This document shows positions 1 through 9,124 of a DNA stretch of 39,194 nt, piece after piece. The stretch covers positions 1 to 39,194 of the forward strand of contig JAFSXJ010000130.1 of assembly GCA_017444065.1 (NCBI GenBank), given 5' to 3'. Position numbers and translations under genes: made by a program. The notes beneath the pieces are model-generated. The model was given only the letters and a program-made list of their open reading frames with translations, had not been told where the DNA came from and searched no databases. The stretch comes from Paludibacteraceae bacterium. Its GTDB lineage: Bacteria; Bacteroidota; Bacteroidia; Bacteroidales; Paludibacteraceae. Within the stretch, counting starts at the first letter, position 1; each line of letters opens with the position of its first letter.

Positions 1-825
1 GACTTGCAACTCATCACAAAGGAGCAGTTCGATGCCGAAGAGGCAAGCCCCATCATCCTTGAGAACGACAACTTCGAGACAATTGACACCATCATCTTCA
101 ATCCTGTTACCTTTGAGGTGACTATCGGAGGCAAGATAGCCCAACCGGTAACAGCCATCGACGTTCTTTCCGACCTTGCTGAGGAACCGACGTACATCAG
201 TTCGTCGTCCGTCAGGAAGGAGTACCTCGGCGCAAAGGTGTTCTTCGACAAGGACAGCGAAGTGGAGATTAACGGTGTCGGTGACCTTGAGAAAGCATAC
301 AACCTCGACTGGATGGAGTACCTGGGCGGCAACAAGGTTAAGTTCCTCGGTGACAAGGGCATGTACTACCTGTCGTACAAAGTGGCGGAGGACTACCTCG
401 TAGTAGAACCGCTGTACGACCTGACCGAGCCTGACGTGATGTACCTGTGCGGTGTAGGTATGGGTCAGCCCTCATGGACGCCTAAGGCTACCAGCGGCTG
501 GGGATTTGACAGCCCGAACCAGAACCTCGTAGGCCGACTCATCGCTCCGAAGACATACCAGTTCACCGTATATATGCTCAATGATACGGAGAACACCGAT
601 CACCCGGGCTTCGGCAGTGTGAACTTCAAGTTCTTCCACCAGCACGGCTGGGGTGGTGAGGAGACGTCGTTGGACTACACGCAGAACGGTCTGAACATCG
701 TCAGCTCCAACGAGGATAGCAATGTCGGCAACTGGTGGTCAAGTTCTGAACCGTTGTTCGAGGGCATCTACCGCATTACGCTGGACAAGAATAAAATGGA
801 AACAAAATATGAGAAAGTGCGCTAA
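1..825 (+). CDS. Surface glycan-binding protein (SusE/SusF position), C-terminal part
   Basis: The reading frame is open from the first base and ends at a TAA at 823-825, so the gene begins before the window and only about 274 codons are visible. The TTG at 4 is inside the gene, not a start. The visible part is rich in Trp, Tyr, Gly and Asp and looks like a stack of beta-sandwich modules; the last ~120 residues (from GWGFDSP) have the aromatic-rich look of SusE/F-type glycan-binding domains. Its position directly before a GH30 lipoprotein, with one base between stop and next start, matches surface glycan-binding proteins of Bacteroidetes polysaccharide loci, where they bind glycan at the cell surface and SusC/SusD would lie upstream. 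The family call rests on context and overall character; I see no catalytic motif. Confidence 0.6.
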   Translation, partial: DLQLITKEQFDAEEASPIILENDNFETIDTIIFNPVTFEVTIGGKIAQPVTAIDVLSDLAEEPTYISSSSVRKEYLGAKVFFDKDSEVEINGVGDLEKAYNLDWMEYLGGNKVKFLGDKGMYYLSYKVAEDYLVVEPLYDLTEPDVMYLCGVGMGQPSWTPKATSGWGFDSPNQNLVGRLIAPKTYQFTVYMLNDTENTDHPGFGSVNFKFFHQHGWGGEETSLDYTQNGLNIVSSNEDSNVGNWWSSSEPLFEGIYRITLDKNKMETKYEKVR

Positions 826-826
826 T

Positions 827-2323
827 ATGAAACACCTGCTGATTCTATCCCTTGCAGTCCTGCTCATGGCAGGCTGCAAGGATCCGAACACCAATCCGGA
901 CAACCAAAAACCCGACACCCCGACTACGCAGCATGACCTGATGACCTATATCACCACGGCGGACAACACGATGCACTTCGACAAGGTGGGCAAGAACTTC
1001 TCAGAGGGGCTGAATATGAGTCCGGAGATAACGTTGACGCTTGACCCCAAGACACGTTACCAGACCTTTGACGGTTTCGGTGCCGCCATCACGGGCGCAA
1101 GTGCGTATAACCTCAGCCGGATGCCTGCTGATGCGCGTGCCAAACTCCTCAAGGAGACTTTCAGCGTAAGCGAAGGCATGGGGTACAGTTATGTACGTGT
1201 ACCTATCGGCGGTTCGGACTTCAACGTGCACAGCAACTATGACTACACTTGCTGCGACCAGTTCGGCATCGAGAACTTCGCCCTCACATCCGACGAGACG
1301 GATTATATCATCCCTATCCTGAAAGAGATTCTTGCTATCAATCCGGACCTGAAGATTATGGGCACGCCCTGGAGTTGCCCGAAATGGATGAAGGTGGATG
1401 ATGTGGATAAGAAAGGCGCGTACAACTCGTGGGTAGGCGGTTATCTCAATCCCGACTACTATCAGGATTACGCCATGTACTTCGTGTATTGGATTCAGGC
1501 GTTCGAGCGTGCCGGTGTTCCTATCGAAAGTGTGACCGTGGAGAACGAGCCGCTTAACTGGGGCAACTCAATGTCGCTGTACATGCCCTGGCAGCAGGAG
1601 CGTGATTTTGTCAAGACGGCTCTTGGTCCGACCTTCGAGGCAACAGGCCTGCAAACCAAAATCATCGTCTTTGACCACAATTACAACTACGATGGCAAGG
1701 AAGACCAGAACGACTATCCGCTCAAGATTTACAACGACGCCACTGCTGCCAAGTACATTGACGGTGCAGCCTATCATAACTATGGCGGCAGTCCGACAGA
1801 GTTGGAGCAGATTCACCAGGCTGCGCCCGACAAGAATCTGTACTTCACCGAGGCGTCCATTGGCACATGGAACAGCGGCAATGACATGAGTGTGTCGCTC
1901 ATGAGCGAGATGAAGAACACCTGTCTGGCTACGGTTATGCGCTGGTGCAAGGCGGTCATCGTGTGGAACTTCATGCTGGATGACAACAACGGCCCTCACG
2001 GTGGTGCAGGCGCATGCTCAACATGCTTTGGCGCGGTGGATCTGTCCAGCAAGGACTATACCACGCTCACCAAGCGCAGCCACTACTACGCCATTGGTCA
2101 CCTGAGTAAGGCGTTCAAGACCGGCTCGACGCGCATTGGCGTCAAAGGCTATCAGCCCTCAAACGTCACGATATGTGCTGCCGAGAACCCTGATAGCACC
2201 TATGGTGTGGTACTGATGAATGAGAACAGCGAGGGTGTGAAGATGCAGATTGAGGCAGGCAGCAAGTATTTCAGCCTGACTCTTCCGGGCAGAAGTGTCA
2301 CAACCTGTGTTATCCCCCAATAA
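827..2323 (+). CDS. GH30 family glycoside hydrolase, lipoprotein
   Basis: A 498-residue glycoside hydrolase of the GH30 (glucosylceramidase-like) family. The ATG at 827 is preferred over the upstream GTG because it gives a clean lipoprotein signal ending LLMAGC with Cys17 as the lipidated residue, and it sits one base after the previous stop. The (beta/alpha)8 barrel starts near YQTFDGFGAAITGASA; the acid/base Glu241 is in VENEP and the nucleophile Glu342 in YFTEAS. A Cys pair (ACSTC) and a C-terminal beta domain follow. Many Bacteroidetes enzymes of this type are GH30_3 endo-beta-1,6-glucanases, so beta-1,6-glucan is a reasonable but unproven substrate. As a lipoprotein next to a glycan-binding gene it is probably at the outer membrane. 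A second GH30 with different targeting lies at 9099-10634. Confidence 0.9.
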   Translation: MKHLLILSLAVLLMAGCKDPNTNPDNQKPDTPTTQHDLMTYITTADNTMHFDKVGKNFSEGLNMSPEITLTLDPKTRYQTFDGFGAAITGASAYNLSRMPADARAKLLKETFSVSEGMGYSYVRVPIGGSDFNVHSNYDYTCCDQFGIENFALTSDETDYIIPILKEILAINPDLKIMGTPWSCPKWMKVDDVDKKGAYNSWVGGYLNPDYYQDYAMYFVYWIQAFERAGVPIESVTVENEPLNWGNSMSLYMPWQQERDFVKTALGPTFEATGLQTKIIVFDHNYNYDGKEDQNDYPLKIYNDATAAKYIDGAAYHNYGGSPTELEQIHQAAPDKNLYFTEASIGTWNSGNDMSVSLMSEMKNTCLATVMRWCKAVIVWNFMLDDNNGPHGGAGACSTCFGAVDLSSKDYTTLTKRSHYYAIGHLSKAFKTGSTRIGVKGYQPSNVTICAAENPDSTYGVVLMNENSEGVKMQIEAGSKYFSLTLPGRSVTTCVIPQ

Positions 2324-2377
2324 GAATATAATGAGCAATCATTATATAATAGTTAACTATTTAAAAACAAAAACATC

Positions 2378-3616
2378 ATGAAAAAGTTATTTACTTTTGC
2401 AATGGCATTGATGGCCGCAATGGCTATTAACGCTACCGACTATTATTTCGCAGGCGCAGCGAATGGTTGGAGCAACAACAACGACAGTTACAAGTTTGTT
2501 GAGGTAGAAGGTGTTCTCACCCTTGAAGTAGAGGATCTGTACGGCGACTTCAAGGTTACCGAGAACGGATCATGGCATCCTCAGCACGGTGCTGCAGCAT
2601 CAGGTGAAGGTGTAGCGCTGAACGGCAGCTACAACCTCGTAAAATGTGACGACAGCGAGGGCGAGAAAGACGCTCCCGCGAACTGCACGATTCTTATCCC
2701 TGAGAATCAGACAGAGGGTGCTGACTATCGTTACAAGAACGCCAAGCTCACGCTTAACGCCGCTAATCCTGACGCACTGGTTATCTCGCTGGTATCAGGT
2801 ACGCTGTATGATCACAGTGCTGCACCGAAGACCTATCAGATTGTAGGCGCATTCAACAGTTGGGATGCAGCCGGTGCTCCTTCGTTCGAGGATGTGAACG
2901 GTGTGCTTACGGTTACGGTTGAGAACCTCAGTGGTACGTTCAAGATCATCGAGGATCACGCTTGGACCAATCAGTGGGCGACGAACTGGGAGACCGGTGC
3001 CGGTCTGGCTATGGGTGAGCCGTACGTACTCGGTGCGAAGGGTGAGAAGGAACCGGATAACCTCTCATTGGCTAATCCGTTCGGCGGCTACAAGAACGCT
3101 GTGCTCACGCTTGACATCAGTGGCGAGAATTTCGTTCTTACGCTCGTTAGCGGTACGTTCGAGCAGATGCAAGCCGACTGGTATATTCCCGGCAGCAAGC
3201 TCGGCTGGAACTGCGATGCGACGACGAAGTTCGACGCTGTGGAAGGTCAGACAAACACCTACGAGTTGCTGCTGGCTGAGTTCGGCGGAGAGTTCAAGGT
3301 TGTATATGGAGACTGGGCAGTCGAGTTCGGTGCACCGAAGGGCGAAGACGGAAACTGGAACGTGAACACTCCTATAGAACTTGCCTTCCCCTGCGACAAC
3401 ATGAAGCCCGAAGATCCTGACGCTGTTTATCAGGATGTGACGCTCACTCTTGTAGTGGATTATGAGAAGGTGGAAGCAACCCTGACTATTGCTACCGAGG
3501 GTTCGGCTGTTGAGACAGTCAAGCTCAACGCCAAGAGCATCAAGCGCATCGAGAACGGACAGGTTGTTATCGAGAATAACGGCGTTCGTTACCATGTGAA
3601 CGGCATTGCCCAATAA
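2378..3616 (+). CDS. Secreted protein with three SusE/F-like binding repeats
   Basis: A 412-residue exported protein with a Sec signal peptide (MKKLFTFAMALMAAMAINA, cleavage near residue 19) and no lipobox. Three repeats cover about residues 21-143, 152-263 and 267-373. Each opens with a YYFAGAANGW / YQIVGAFNSW / WYIPGSKLGW motif and contains GDFKV / GTFKI / GEFKV followed within a few residues by Trp. This is the layout of carbohydrate-binding beta-sandwich domains such as those of SusE/SusF. No catalytic motif is visible, so a glycan-binding role is inferred. The last ~27 residues form a tail, IENGQVVIENNGVRYHVNG, that closely resembles the end of the second GH30 in this locus. A poly-A-rich leader precedes the ATG and a hairpin follows the stop. 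Confidence 0.7.
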   Translation: MKKLFTFAMALMAAMAINATDYYFAGAANGWSNNNDSYKFVEVEGVLTLEVEDLYGDFKVTENGSWHPQHGAAASGEGVALNGSYNLVKCDDSEGEKDAPANCTILIPENQTEGADYRYKNAKLTLNAANPDALVISLVSGTLYDHSAAPKTYQIVGAFNSWDAAGAPSFEDVNGVLTVTVENLSGTFKIIEDHAWTNQWATNWETGAGLAMGEPYVLGAKGEKEPDNLSLANPFGGYKNAVLTLDISGENFVLTLVSGTFEQMQADWYIPGSKLGWNCDATTKFDAVEGQTNTYELLLAEFGGEFKVVYGDWAVEFGAPKGEDGNWNVNTPIELAFPCDNMKPEDPDAVYQDVTLTLVVDYEKVEATLTIATEGSAVETVKLNAKSIKRIENGQVVIENNGVRYHVNGIAQ

Positions 3617-3630
3617 GCATGCCGGTTTAG

Positions 3631-3657
3631 TCACGGGAGGCCGATTACCTCCCGTGA
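3631..3657 (+). terminator. Intergenic hairpin, weak terminator or attenuator
   Basis: A perfect 10-bp stem (TCACGGGAGG with CCTCCCGTGA, 7-base loop) lies 14 bases after the stop of the three-repeat protein and about 40 bases before the next ATG. Only three Ts follow, then CTAC, so termination may be partial. It may set unequal expression of the two flanking secreted proteins, or protect the 3' end of the upstream message. Confidence 0.5.
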
Positions 3658-3694
3658 TTTCTACAAAAATTGATAACCATTAAAAACAACTTAT

Positions 3695-6600
3695 ATGAAA
3701 CGCTCTACTCTTCTTCTGGCAGTGCTCTGCATGCTGAGTTTTGCCCACGCGGAGACTGTTACCCGCACGTTCTATTTCGACTTCGGTATGGATGGTGGTA
3801 CGCGTGGCACCCTTACCACCTCGCCTGACGCCAACGGGCACTACTGGAACAATATCGGCGACAAGGAGGTTGCAAGCAACAAACCCTCGCAGGATTATGT
3901 GTATACCATCGTTGATGCAGCCAATACGGCGACGGATGTCAAGGTTCAGTTAGCCGGCACGAAGTTCACCGCTAACGGTATGTCCGGCGGTGGCGGTCTG
4001 CTTGAGCCAGATGCCGAACTGCTGGGTGACCTGGCTGTAGCAACAGCAACATCCGACTATCTGTTTGCGTCGAACAGCGAGCATTGCACAATAGAGATCA
4101 GCGGTCTGGATGAGGCGAAAGGCTATCAATTCAAGGTTTTTGGCAGCCGTGTGGCGACCGACGTACGCATCAGTGATTACACGTTCCGCGGCGCATGGGC
4201 TATACAGGGTATCCTGCAGGCTGCTGGAAGCGGCATTGGTGCCAACGGCGAGAACCAGAACACAAGCAATGTATGGCTCACGCCGGTAATGAAGCCTTCT
4301 GCTGACGGCAAGATCAGTCTGACCGTACATCGCAACTATGCCGCATCGCAGCCGTACTTCCCCATCAACTGCATGCGTATGCAGGAGATGACCGACCTGC
4401 ATGTGGCACAGAAAGAGATTTACATCGACTGTGGTCACAACGACGGCAGCAATGGCGAACTGACTGCTGCACCGGATGCCAACGGCATATACTGGGTGAA
4501 CCTCTATGACAACAGCACCTCTGCCGCACCGGTTGCACTGACCTATAAGGACGGATCAGCTGTGAATGGCGGAGCGAATGTGACTATCGCCACTGCGTTC
4601 TCCCGCAACGGCTATATCAACGGCGGTAACACGGCGGAGACCTATTCGGCGTTGCTGGGCGTGTTCGGGCAGAAATCTGTTGCCGGCGACTACTTCTTCG
4701 TTAACAAGAAGGTCGCACAGATGAAGTTCAACGGGCTCAATCCTGACAGGGCGTATGTCTTTTATATCTTCGGTTCGCGCGCGTACAACTCCTCGTTCGG
4801 GCAGACCGTGGACAAACTCAAGCTGGAAGGTCTGACCACCGTTACCGGCACGCACCACACAGGAGGTAACGGCATGTGCTACTCCGGCGCGTCCAACGGC
4901 TGGAACGAGGATGCCTTCACCGTGATGGAGCCTGTCTTCCCCGATGCCGACGGAGCTATCATGCTCACCCTGAGCGATGAGCGTGGCAGTTACCAGCATA
5001 TCAATGCCATGCGCATCGAGGAGTATAGCGATTATGCCAAGCCAACGCCTGCCGAGGAGACCAAGTATGCCGCCTTGCTGATGAAAGGTACGGCGGTTGA
5101 AGGCGGACAGGTGGCAATGTATCTGCGTGCCGCTGACGGCAAGACCGAAGGCACGTCGTTCGAGACCTTCTGCCGCATGACCAACGGCGGTACATTGTCG
5201 TTCGAGACACCCGAAGGAACGAAACTATCCGAGACAACCTGCGCCCTGGCGGATGGCATCTATCGCATCGTTTACAATACTACAGCCAAGACCTTCAGCT
5301 CGCTGGCCATCAATCGTGTTGGTCTGGTTGGTAACATCACCACTGCCGGCTGGAATGCGGCAGGCGTGGCACTGACCTATCGTGGAAACGGCGTATGGCG
5401 CGACACGCTTGACCTACCGGCTTATACCACAGGTGAAGATGCAGAACGCGGACAGTTCTGCATGAATAGCTCATGGGACTATACCGTTAAGGCACGCGAC
5501 GGCAAGGAGGGTATAGTCGGCTTTACACCCGACCAGTCGGACTGCGGCTTCAGCGTTGAGGACATACCTATGCGTCACGGTCGTAAGGATGTGATGCTTG
5601 ATATGCAGAACTTCATCTACAGCATAGAGTGCATGGAGATTACCGACAACAAGATAACCTTCTTCGGCTCGTCGGTTTGCAACGGTCAGGGAGCGGAAAC
5701 GGTCAACTATGTTAAGCACGGCTATGCTTGGCAATTCGGGCAACTGCTTGCGGCGCGCCATGAGGCGGACAGTAACCTGCCCGAGTACGAGTACTCCAAC
5801 AGTTCCATCAACGGAAACAACACCCTCAATCTCCTTGCACGATACCAAGGGCACATGTATGGCGACTGCGGCAAGTATGTCGTTATCGGCCTTGGTCTGG
5901 GTAACGAGGGTATCCACGGTGCCGCTAATCAGCAGGCTATATACGACCAGTGGAAGACGAACATGGGCAAACTCATCGACCTCGGAGAGGACGAGGGAAA
6001 AGTGGTCATCGCTTCCAACAACTACACGCGTGGCGACTACAATGCTACCGATTATGGCTATGTCAAGCAGATGAACCTTGAGATGCATGAGTGGGATATA
6101 CCGACCATCAACCTTCTGGGCGCGGTGGATAACTGCAAGGGCAACGGTCAATGGGCGGACGGTTACCAGAACGGGGACGACATCTACCACCCCAACCACA
6201 CGGGGCACACCGAGATGATGCACACAATCGTACCGTCACTGTTTGACGCACTGGCTGCTGGCAAAGCCAAACCCGCACGCCAGACAGGCGAAGGTGTAAC
6301 CCTGACTGCCAAGCAGAAGATTGAGTTTGTGCCCGAAGACGAGGTGCACGCATTCACACTTGCGTTCCGCGTCAAGAACATCAGTGCGTTGAAACTCGCG
6401 CTGACCGCCAGCGAAGGCACTGCTCCTGAAGTAGGAAGCACTATTGCCGACGACAACTGGCACACGCTGGTCGTTTCGCACTACTATGCTGCAGGCAAGA
6501 CATACATCTATATTGATGGCGTACAGCAAGGTGATGCGCTCAGTGGCAAGATGGTTCTCGGCAAAGTGACTGTCAGTGGCCTGTGCACCATCAGCGACCT

Positions 6601-6895
6601 CAGTTTCTGGCGGGCTGGTATGAACGCCGACGAGGTGGCAGCCTTCATCGCCGGCAGGATGCTCTGCTCATCGCTCGAAATATATTGCCCGCTCAACGAT
6701 GGCGCTGTCACTAACCTCGCGCAATCAACCAACACCATTAGCCTCATCACCGACGAAAGCACCGCTATTGGGCAGATAGAGGACAAAAGGGTAAATGACA
6801 AAATGGTAAATGGTTTTACAGTCCTCGGCCAGCCTGCCGCACCGTCCTTTCGCGGCGGAGTGGTGATTGTGGACGGCAAAAAGGTTATACGCTGA
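3695..6895 (+). CDS. Large secreted SGNH/GDSL hydrolase with duplicated N-terminal and LamG domains
   Basis: A 1066-residue exported protein; the signal peptide ends at FAHA (residue 19). Two homologous domains follow, at about 25-232 and 241-445. Each opens with a DxGxxxGxxGxLTxxPDANGxYW pattern and closes with an INCMRM/INAMRI motif. A CBM-like stretch (VGLVGNITTAGWN) leads to an SGNH hydrolase domain at about 650-860. Its block I is FFGSSVCNGQG with Ser660 as the expected nucleophile, block III is GLGLGNEG (Gly736-Asn737), and the Asp/His pair is D829-I-Y-H832 before PNHTGH. A concanavalin/LamG-like domain spans about 880-1030 (DNWHTLVVSHYY, TYIYIDGVQ). SGNH enzymes of this kind are often esterases that deacetylate glycans; the actual substrate is unknown. 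The protein ends in GGVVIVDGKKVIR, a possible sorting tail. Confidence 0.72.
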   Translation: MKRSTLLLAVLCMLSFAHAETVTRTFYFDFGMDGGTRGTLTTSPDANGHYWNNIGDKEVASNKPSQDYVYTIVDAANTATDVKVQLAGTKFTANGMSGGGGLLEPDAELLGDLAVATATSDYLFASNSEHCTIEISGLDEAKGYQFKVFGSRVATDVRISDYTFRGAWAIQGILQAAGSGIGANGENQNTSNVWLTPVMKPSADGKISLTVHRNYAASQPYFPINCMRMQEMTDLHVAQKEIYIDCGHNDGSNGELTAAPDANGIYWVNLYDNSTSAAPVALTYKDGSAVNGGANVTIATAFSRNGYINGGNTAETYSALLGVFGQKSVAGDYFFVNKKVAQMKFNGLNPDRAYVFYIFGSRAYNSSFGQTVDKLKLEGLTTVTGTHHTGGNGMCYSGASNGWNEDAFTVMEPVFPDADGAIMLTLSDERGSYQHINAMRIEEYSDYAKPTPAEETKYAALLMKGTAVEGGQVAMYLRAADGKTEGTSFETFCRMTNGGTLSFETPEGTKLSETTCALADGIYRIVYNTTAKTFSSLAINRVGLVGNITTAGWNAAGVALTYRGNGVWRDTLDLPAYTTGEDAERGQFCMNSSWDYTVKARDGKEGIVGFTPDQSDCGFSVEDIPMRHGRKDVMLDMQNFIYSIECMEITDNKITFFGSSVCNGQGAETVNYVKHGYAWQFGQLLAARHEADSNLPEYEYSNSSINGNNTLNLLARYQGHMYGDCGKYVVIGLGLGNEGIHGAANQQAIYDQWKTNMGKLIDLGEDEGKVVIASNNYTRGDYNATDYGYVKQMNLEMHEWDIPTINLLGAVDNCKGNGQWADGYQNGDDIYHPNHTGHTEMMHTIVPSLFDALAAGKAKPARQTGEGVTLTAKQKIEFVPEDEVHAFTLAFRVKNISALKLALTASEGTAPEVGSTIADDNWHTLVVSHYYAAGKTYIYIDGVQQGDALSGKMVLGKVTVSGLCTISDLSFWRAGMNADEVAAFIAGRMLCSSLEIYCPLNDGAVTNLAQSTNTISLITDESTAIGQIEDKRVNDKMVNGFTVLGQPAAPSFRGGVVIVDGKKVIR

Positions 6896-7167
6896 ATCCG
6901 GCATCAGAAAGTTGCTCATTTACTGTATGTTCGAATCTTCATCGGGGTTGATTCGGAAGCAAATCGAAGGCATTTCGAGGTTTTATCGGACTTTGCATGA
7001 AGTCCCCCACACAGCCTCTGCACCCCAATGAAATTAGTTTATGGTTATTGATGTCTTTGGCTCATTTTTGACCAACGTTTAATAAGTGCACAGGATAATT
7101 CCCTTTAGTCGGAGTATTATCACTAAAAGCAACAAATTGTTTAATATTAACCAAAAAATCTGTATAT
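6896..7167. other. 272-bp intergenic region
   Basis: There is no ORF of note, no strong hairpin and no clear TAnnTTTG element with correct spacing. The last ~30 bases are an A/T-rich leader of the kind used in place of a Shine-Dalgarno site in this phylum. A promoter for the next gene is likely here but I could not place it. Confidence 0.4.
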
Positions 7168-8931
7168 ATGAAACGTTCGTTTACTTTATCCACACTCTTA
7201 TTCATGTCCCTTCTCATGTTTGCGGGCAATGGCGAGGGATCCTGTGGTGTATATTTGCTCGTTAACGGAACATCACAAAACTATCGTTTGACCAGTACGG
7301 ACTGGGGAAACAACGGCATAACGGCATCTCTTAACGGTTGTACTGAATTATCAGGCGTAGATTTGGGAACAATTAAGACCCTTACTTTATGTGGCGGTCA
7401 AATGACTGCATGGGCAAATGAGAACGACTATTATGAAGACAACTCGTTCCGTGTGGCATACCGCGTATATAAACAAGGAGAAACTGCACCTGAAGAGTGG
7501 GAGACCTTATCATTGGATGAACTGACTTATCGGCAGGACAACAACTATCGTTACGAAGCCACCGACAAAACAATTGACTTACGTGCTATGACAGATGGTC
7601 GCGGCGGCACATGGGTTTTTGAGGCAAAGATGCTGGGACACAAATACTGGAATAACGGCAGTTCTTCCGACTCATGGGACACCAATCATGACCCTGAATC
7701 GGCAACCTTTACTCTGCCAGGCACCTACTACATTACAGGAGCAGGTGGCAATGATGCCAACGGAAATTGGTGCGATGGCAAGAACTGGACGAGTGCAACC
7801 GATGTTACTATGAGTAGTAGTTCGCACACTTTCTATAATGTGGCAGCAGGTACTTACGGCTGCAAAGTGACAAGCGGTTCGTGGGGCGCAAATAATGAAT
7901 TCGGCTACGCTGAAATAGATATTGAAGCAAGCGACGCCAACATCTGGAGCAAGGAGAATAACAATATTTCCATCATAACAGACGCGCCGTCGGACATTAC
8001 GATTCATTTCAATGCGTGCACTGGCAAGGTGTCTGTTACCAGCACACTCGGACGGTTTGTACGCTTGCCCTATTCGGTAGTAGGAGATCCTGTCTTAGGG
8101 GTAAACTGGGAACCGACAAATACTGCTACCGAAATGACGCGTTTGGATGACGGCACTTATCAGTATACATTACGTGACCAAGAACTGACTGCTGGCAGCG
8201 GAAAGCAGTTCAAGATTGTGGGCGGTCATGCGTGGAGCACATATCAAGCTCCGGCATCCGGAGATTTCACTGTGGATATTCCCGAAAATGGCACTTATGA
8301 TCTGATATTTGATTTTAACCCGACGACCGACCTTGCTACCTGTTCGTTGATGCTGCACCACGATGTGAGTATCTCCGCGTACGGATACAGCACCTTCTAT
8401 AGCGACAGGGCATATATCGTACCTGAGGGATTGACAGCAACCATCTTTACGGGCGTGAGCGGTGAAGCTCTGACCGGCGAGAGTATCACAATTATTCCTG
8501 CTAACACGGGAGTGGTGCTGCAAGGCACACCTAATGCAACCTATACGTTGTTGCAGACCACTACAAGCGACTCGTATCCCGCCAACCTGCTGCAAGGCAC
8601 TGTCAGCGCAACGGTAATCAGCAACAGCTATGTGCATTATATCCTTGGCGTCAACAGCGGTAATTGCGGTTTGTACTGGCCTAACGGCACAACGGAAGGT
8701 GTCGGCTCCTTCACCAATGGCACCGGCAAAGCATATCTTGAACTCAGCCCTGCGGCTGCACCGGCACGGGTGCGCGGATTTGTATTATCCGGTACCAACA
8801 CCGCCACAGCTGTTGAGAATATCAGCAGCGACACCCCCGATGTATATTACGACATACTCGGGCGCAAGGTGGTTGAACCGAAACAGGGAAACATATACAT
8901 CCGCAACGGCAAAAAAACAGTACTGTTCTAA
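7168..8931 (+). CDS. Secreted multidomain glycan-binding-type protein, function unknown
   Basis: A 587-residue exported protein with an N-terminal signal (MKRSFTLSTLLFMSLLMFAG). The first ~170 residues form a beta-rich domain (VYLLVNGTSQNYRLTSTDW). The middle carries modules with GTYYITGAGG and FKIVGGHAWSTYQ, similar in pattern to the binding repeats of the protein at 2378-3616. The C-terminal third has a YGYSTFYSDRAYIVPEGL segment that I recognise as frequent in secreted Bacteroidales proteins but cannot assign a function to. The end, YYDILGRKV...IYIRNGKKTVLF, is the short tail common on exported Bacteroidales proteins and resembling T9SS type A sorting sequences. No catalytic motif is seen. 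Its codon use is more A/T-rich than that of its neighbours at the 5' end. Confidence 0.6.
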   Translation: MKRSFTLSTLLFMSLLMFAGNGEGSCGVYLLVNGTSQNYRLTSTDWGNNGITASLNGCTELSGVDLGTIKTLTLCGGQMTAWANENDYYEDNSFRVAYRVYKQGETAPEEWETLSLDELTYRQDNNYRYEATDKTIDLRAMTDGRGGTWVFEAKMLGHKYWNNGSSSDSWDTNHDPESATFTLPGTYYITGAGGNDANGNWCDGKNWTSATDVTMSSSSHTFYNVAAGTYGCKVTSGSWGANNEFGYAEIDIEASDANIWSKENNNISIITDAPSDITIHFNACTGKVSVTSTLGRFVRLPYSVVGDPVLGVNWEPTNTATEMTRLDDGTYQYTLRDQELTAGSGKQFKIVGGHAWSTYQAPASGDFTVDIPENGTYDLIFDFNPTTDLATCSLMLHHDVSISAYGYSTFYSDRAYIVPEGLTATIFTGVSGEALTGESITIIPANTGVVLQGTPNATYTLLQTTTSDSYPANLLQGTVSATVISNSYVHYILGVNSGNCGLYWPNGTTEGVGSFTNGTGKAYLELSPAAAPARVRGFVLSGTNTATAVENISSDTPDVYYDILGRKVVEPKQGNIYIRNGKKTVLF

Positions 8932-9007
8932 CTATTCTTCGAGAACCTTTTGAAGACTGATCGAACGACATTCATATGTAATAAAACAACTACAATTCGC
9001 TGCAACA

Positions 9008-9124
9008 ATGAAAAAGATATATATGCAACCTATCACTGAGTGTATGCTGCTTGCGCCATGCGCAGCCATCCTCAAAGTGTCGAATCTCAACAACGATTAT
9101 GCAGACCCCGATTCTCAATTGTAA
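9008..9124 (+). CDS. Small 38-residue ORF overlapping the next gene
   Basis: An ATG at 9008 opens 38 codons (MKKIYMQPITECMLLAPCAA at the start, ending DYADPDSQL) closed by TAA at 9122-9124. The MKK(I/Q)Y-x-(Q/T)P-x-(T/I)E beginning is a pattern I know from numerous short hypothetical proteins of Prevotella and Bacteroides. It overlaps the start of the second GH30 (ATG 9099) by 26 bases in another frame, so its translation could couple to or compete with that gene. It may be a real small protein, a leader peptide or chance; function is unknown. Confidence 0.45.
   Translation: MKKIYMQPITECMLLAPCAAILKVSNLNNDYADPDSQL

Noticed and set aside
2328-2345. ATAATGA/TCATTAT hairpin after the first GH30
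   Set aside because: A 7-bp A/T-rich stem without a T-run is too weak to call a terminator.
5471-6223. 250-codon minus-strand frame inside the SGNH hydrolase gene
   Set aside because: It is a shadow of the catalytic domain on the other strand; the translation has no family features.
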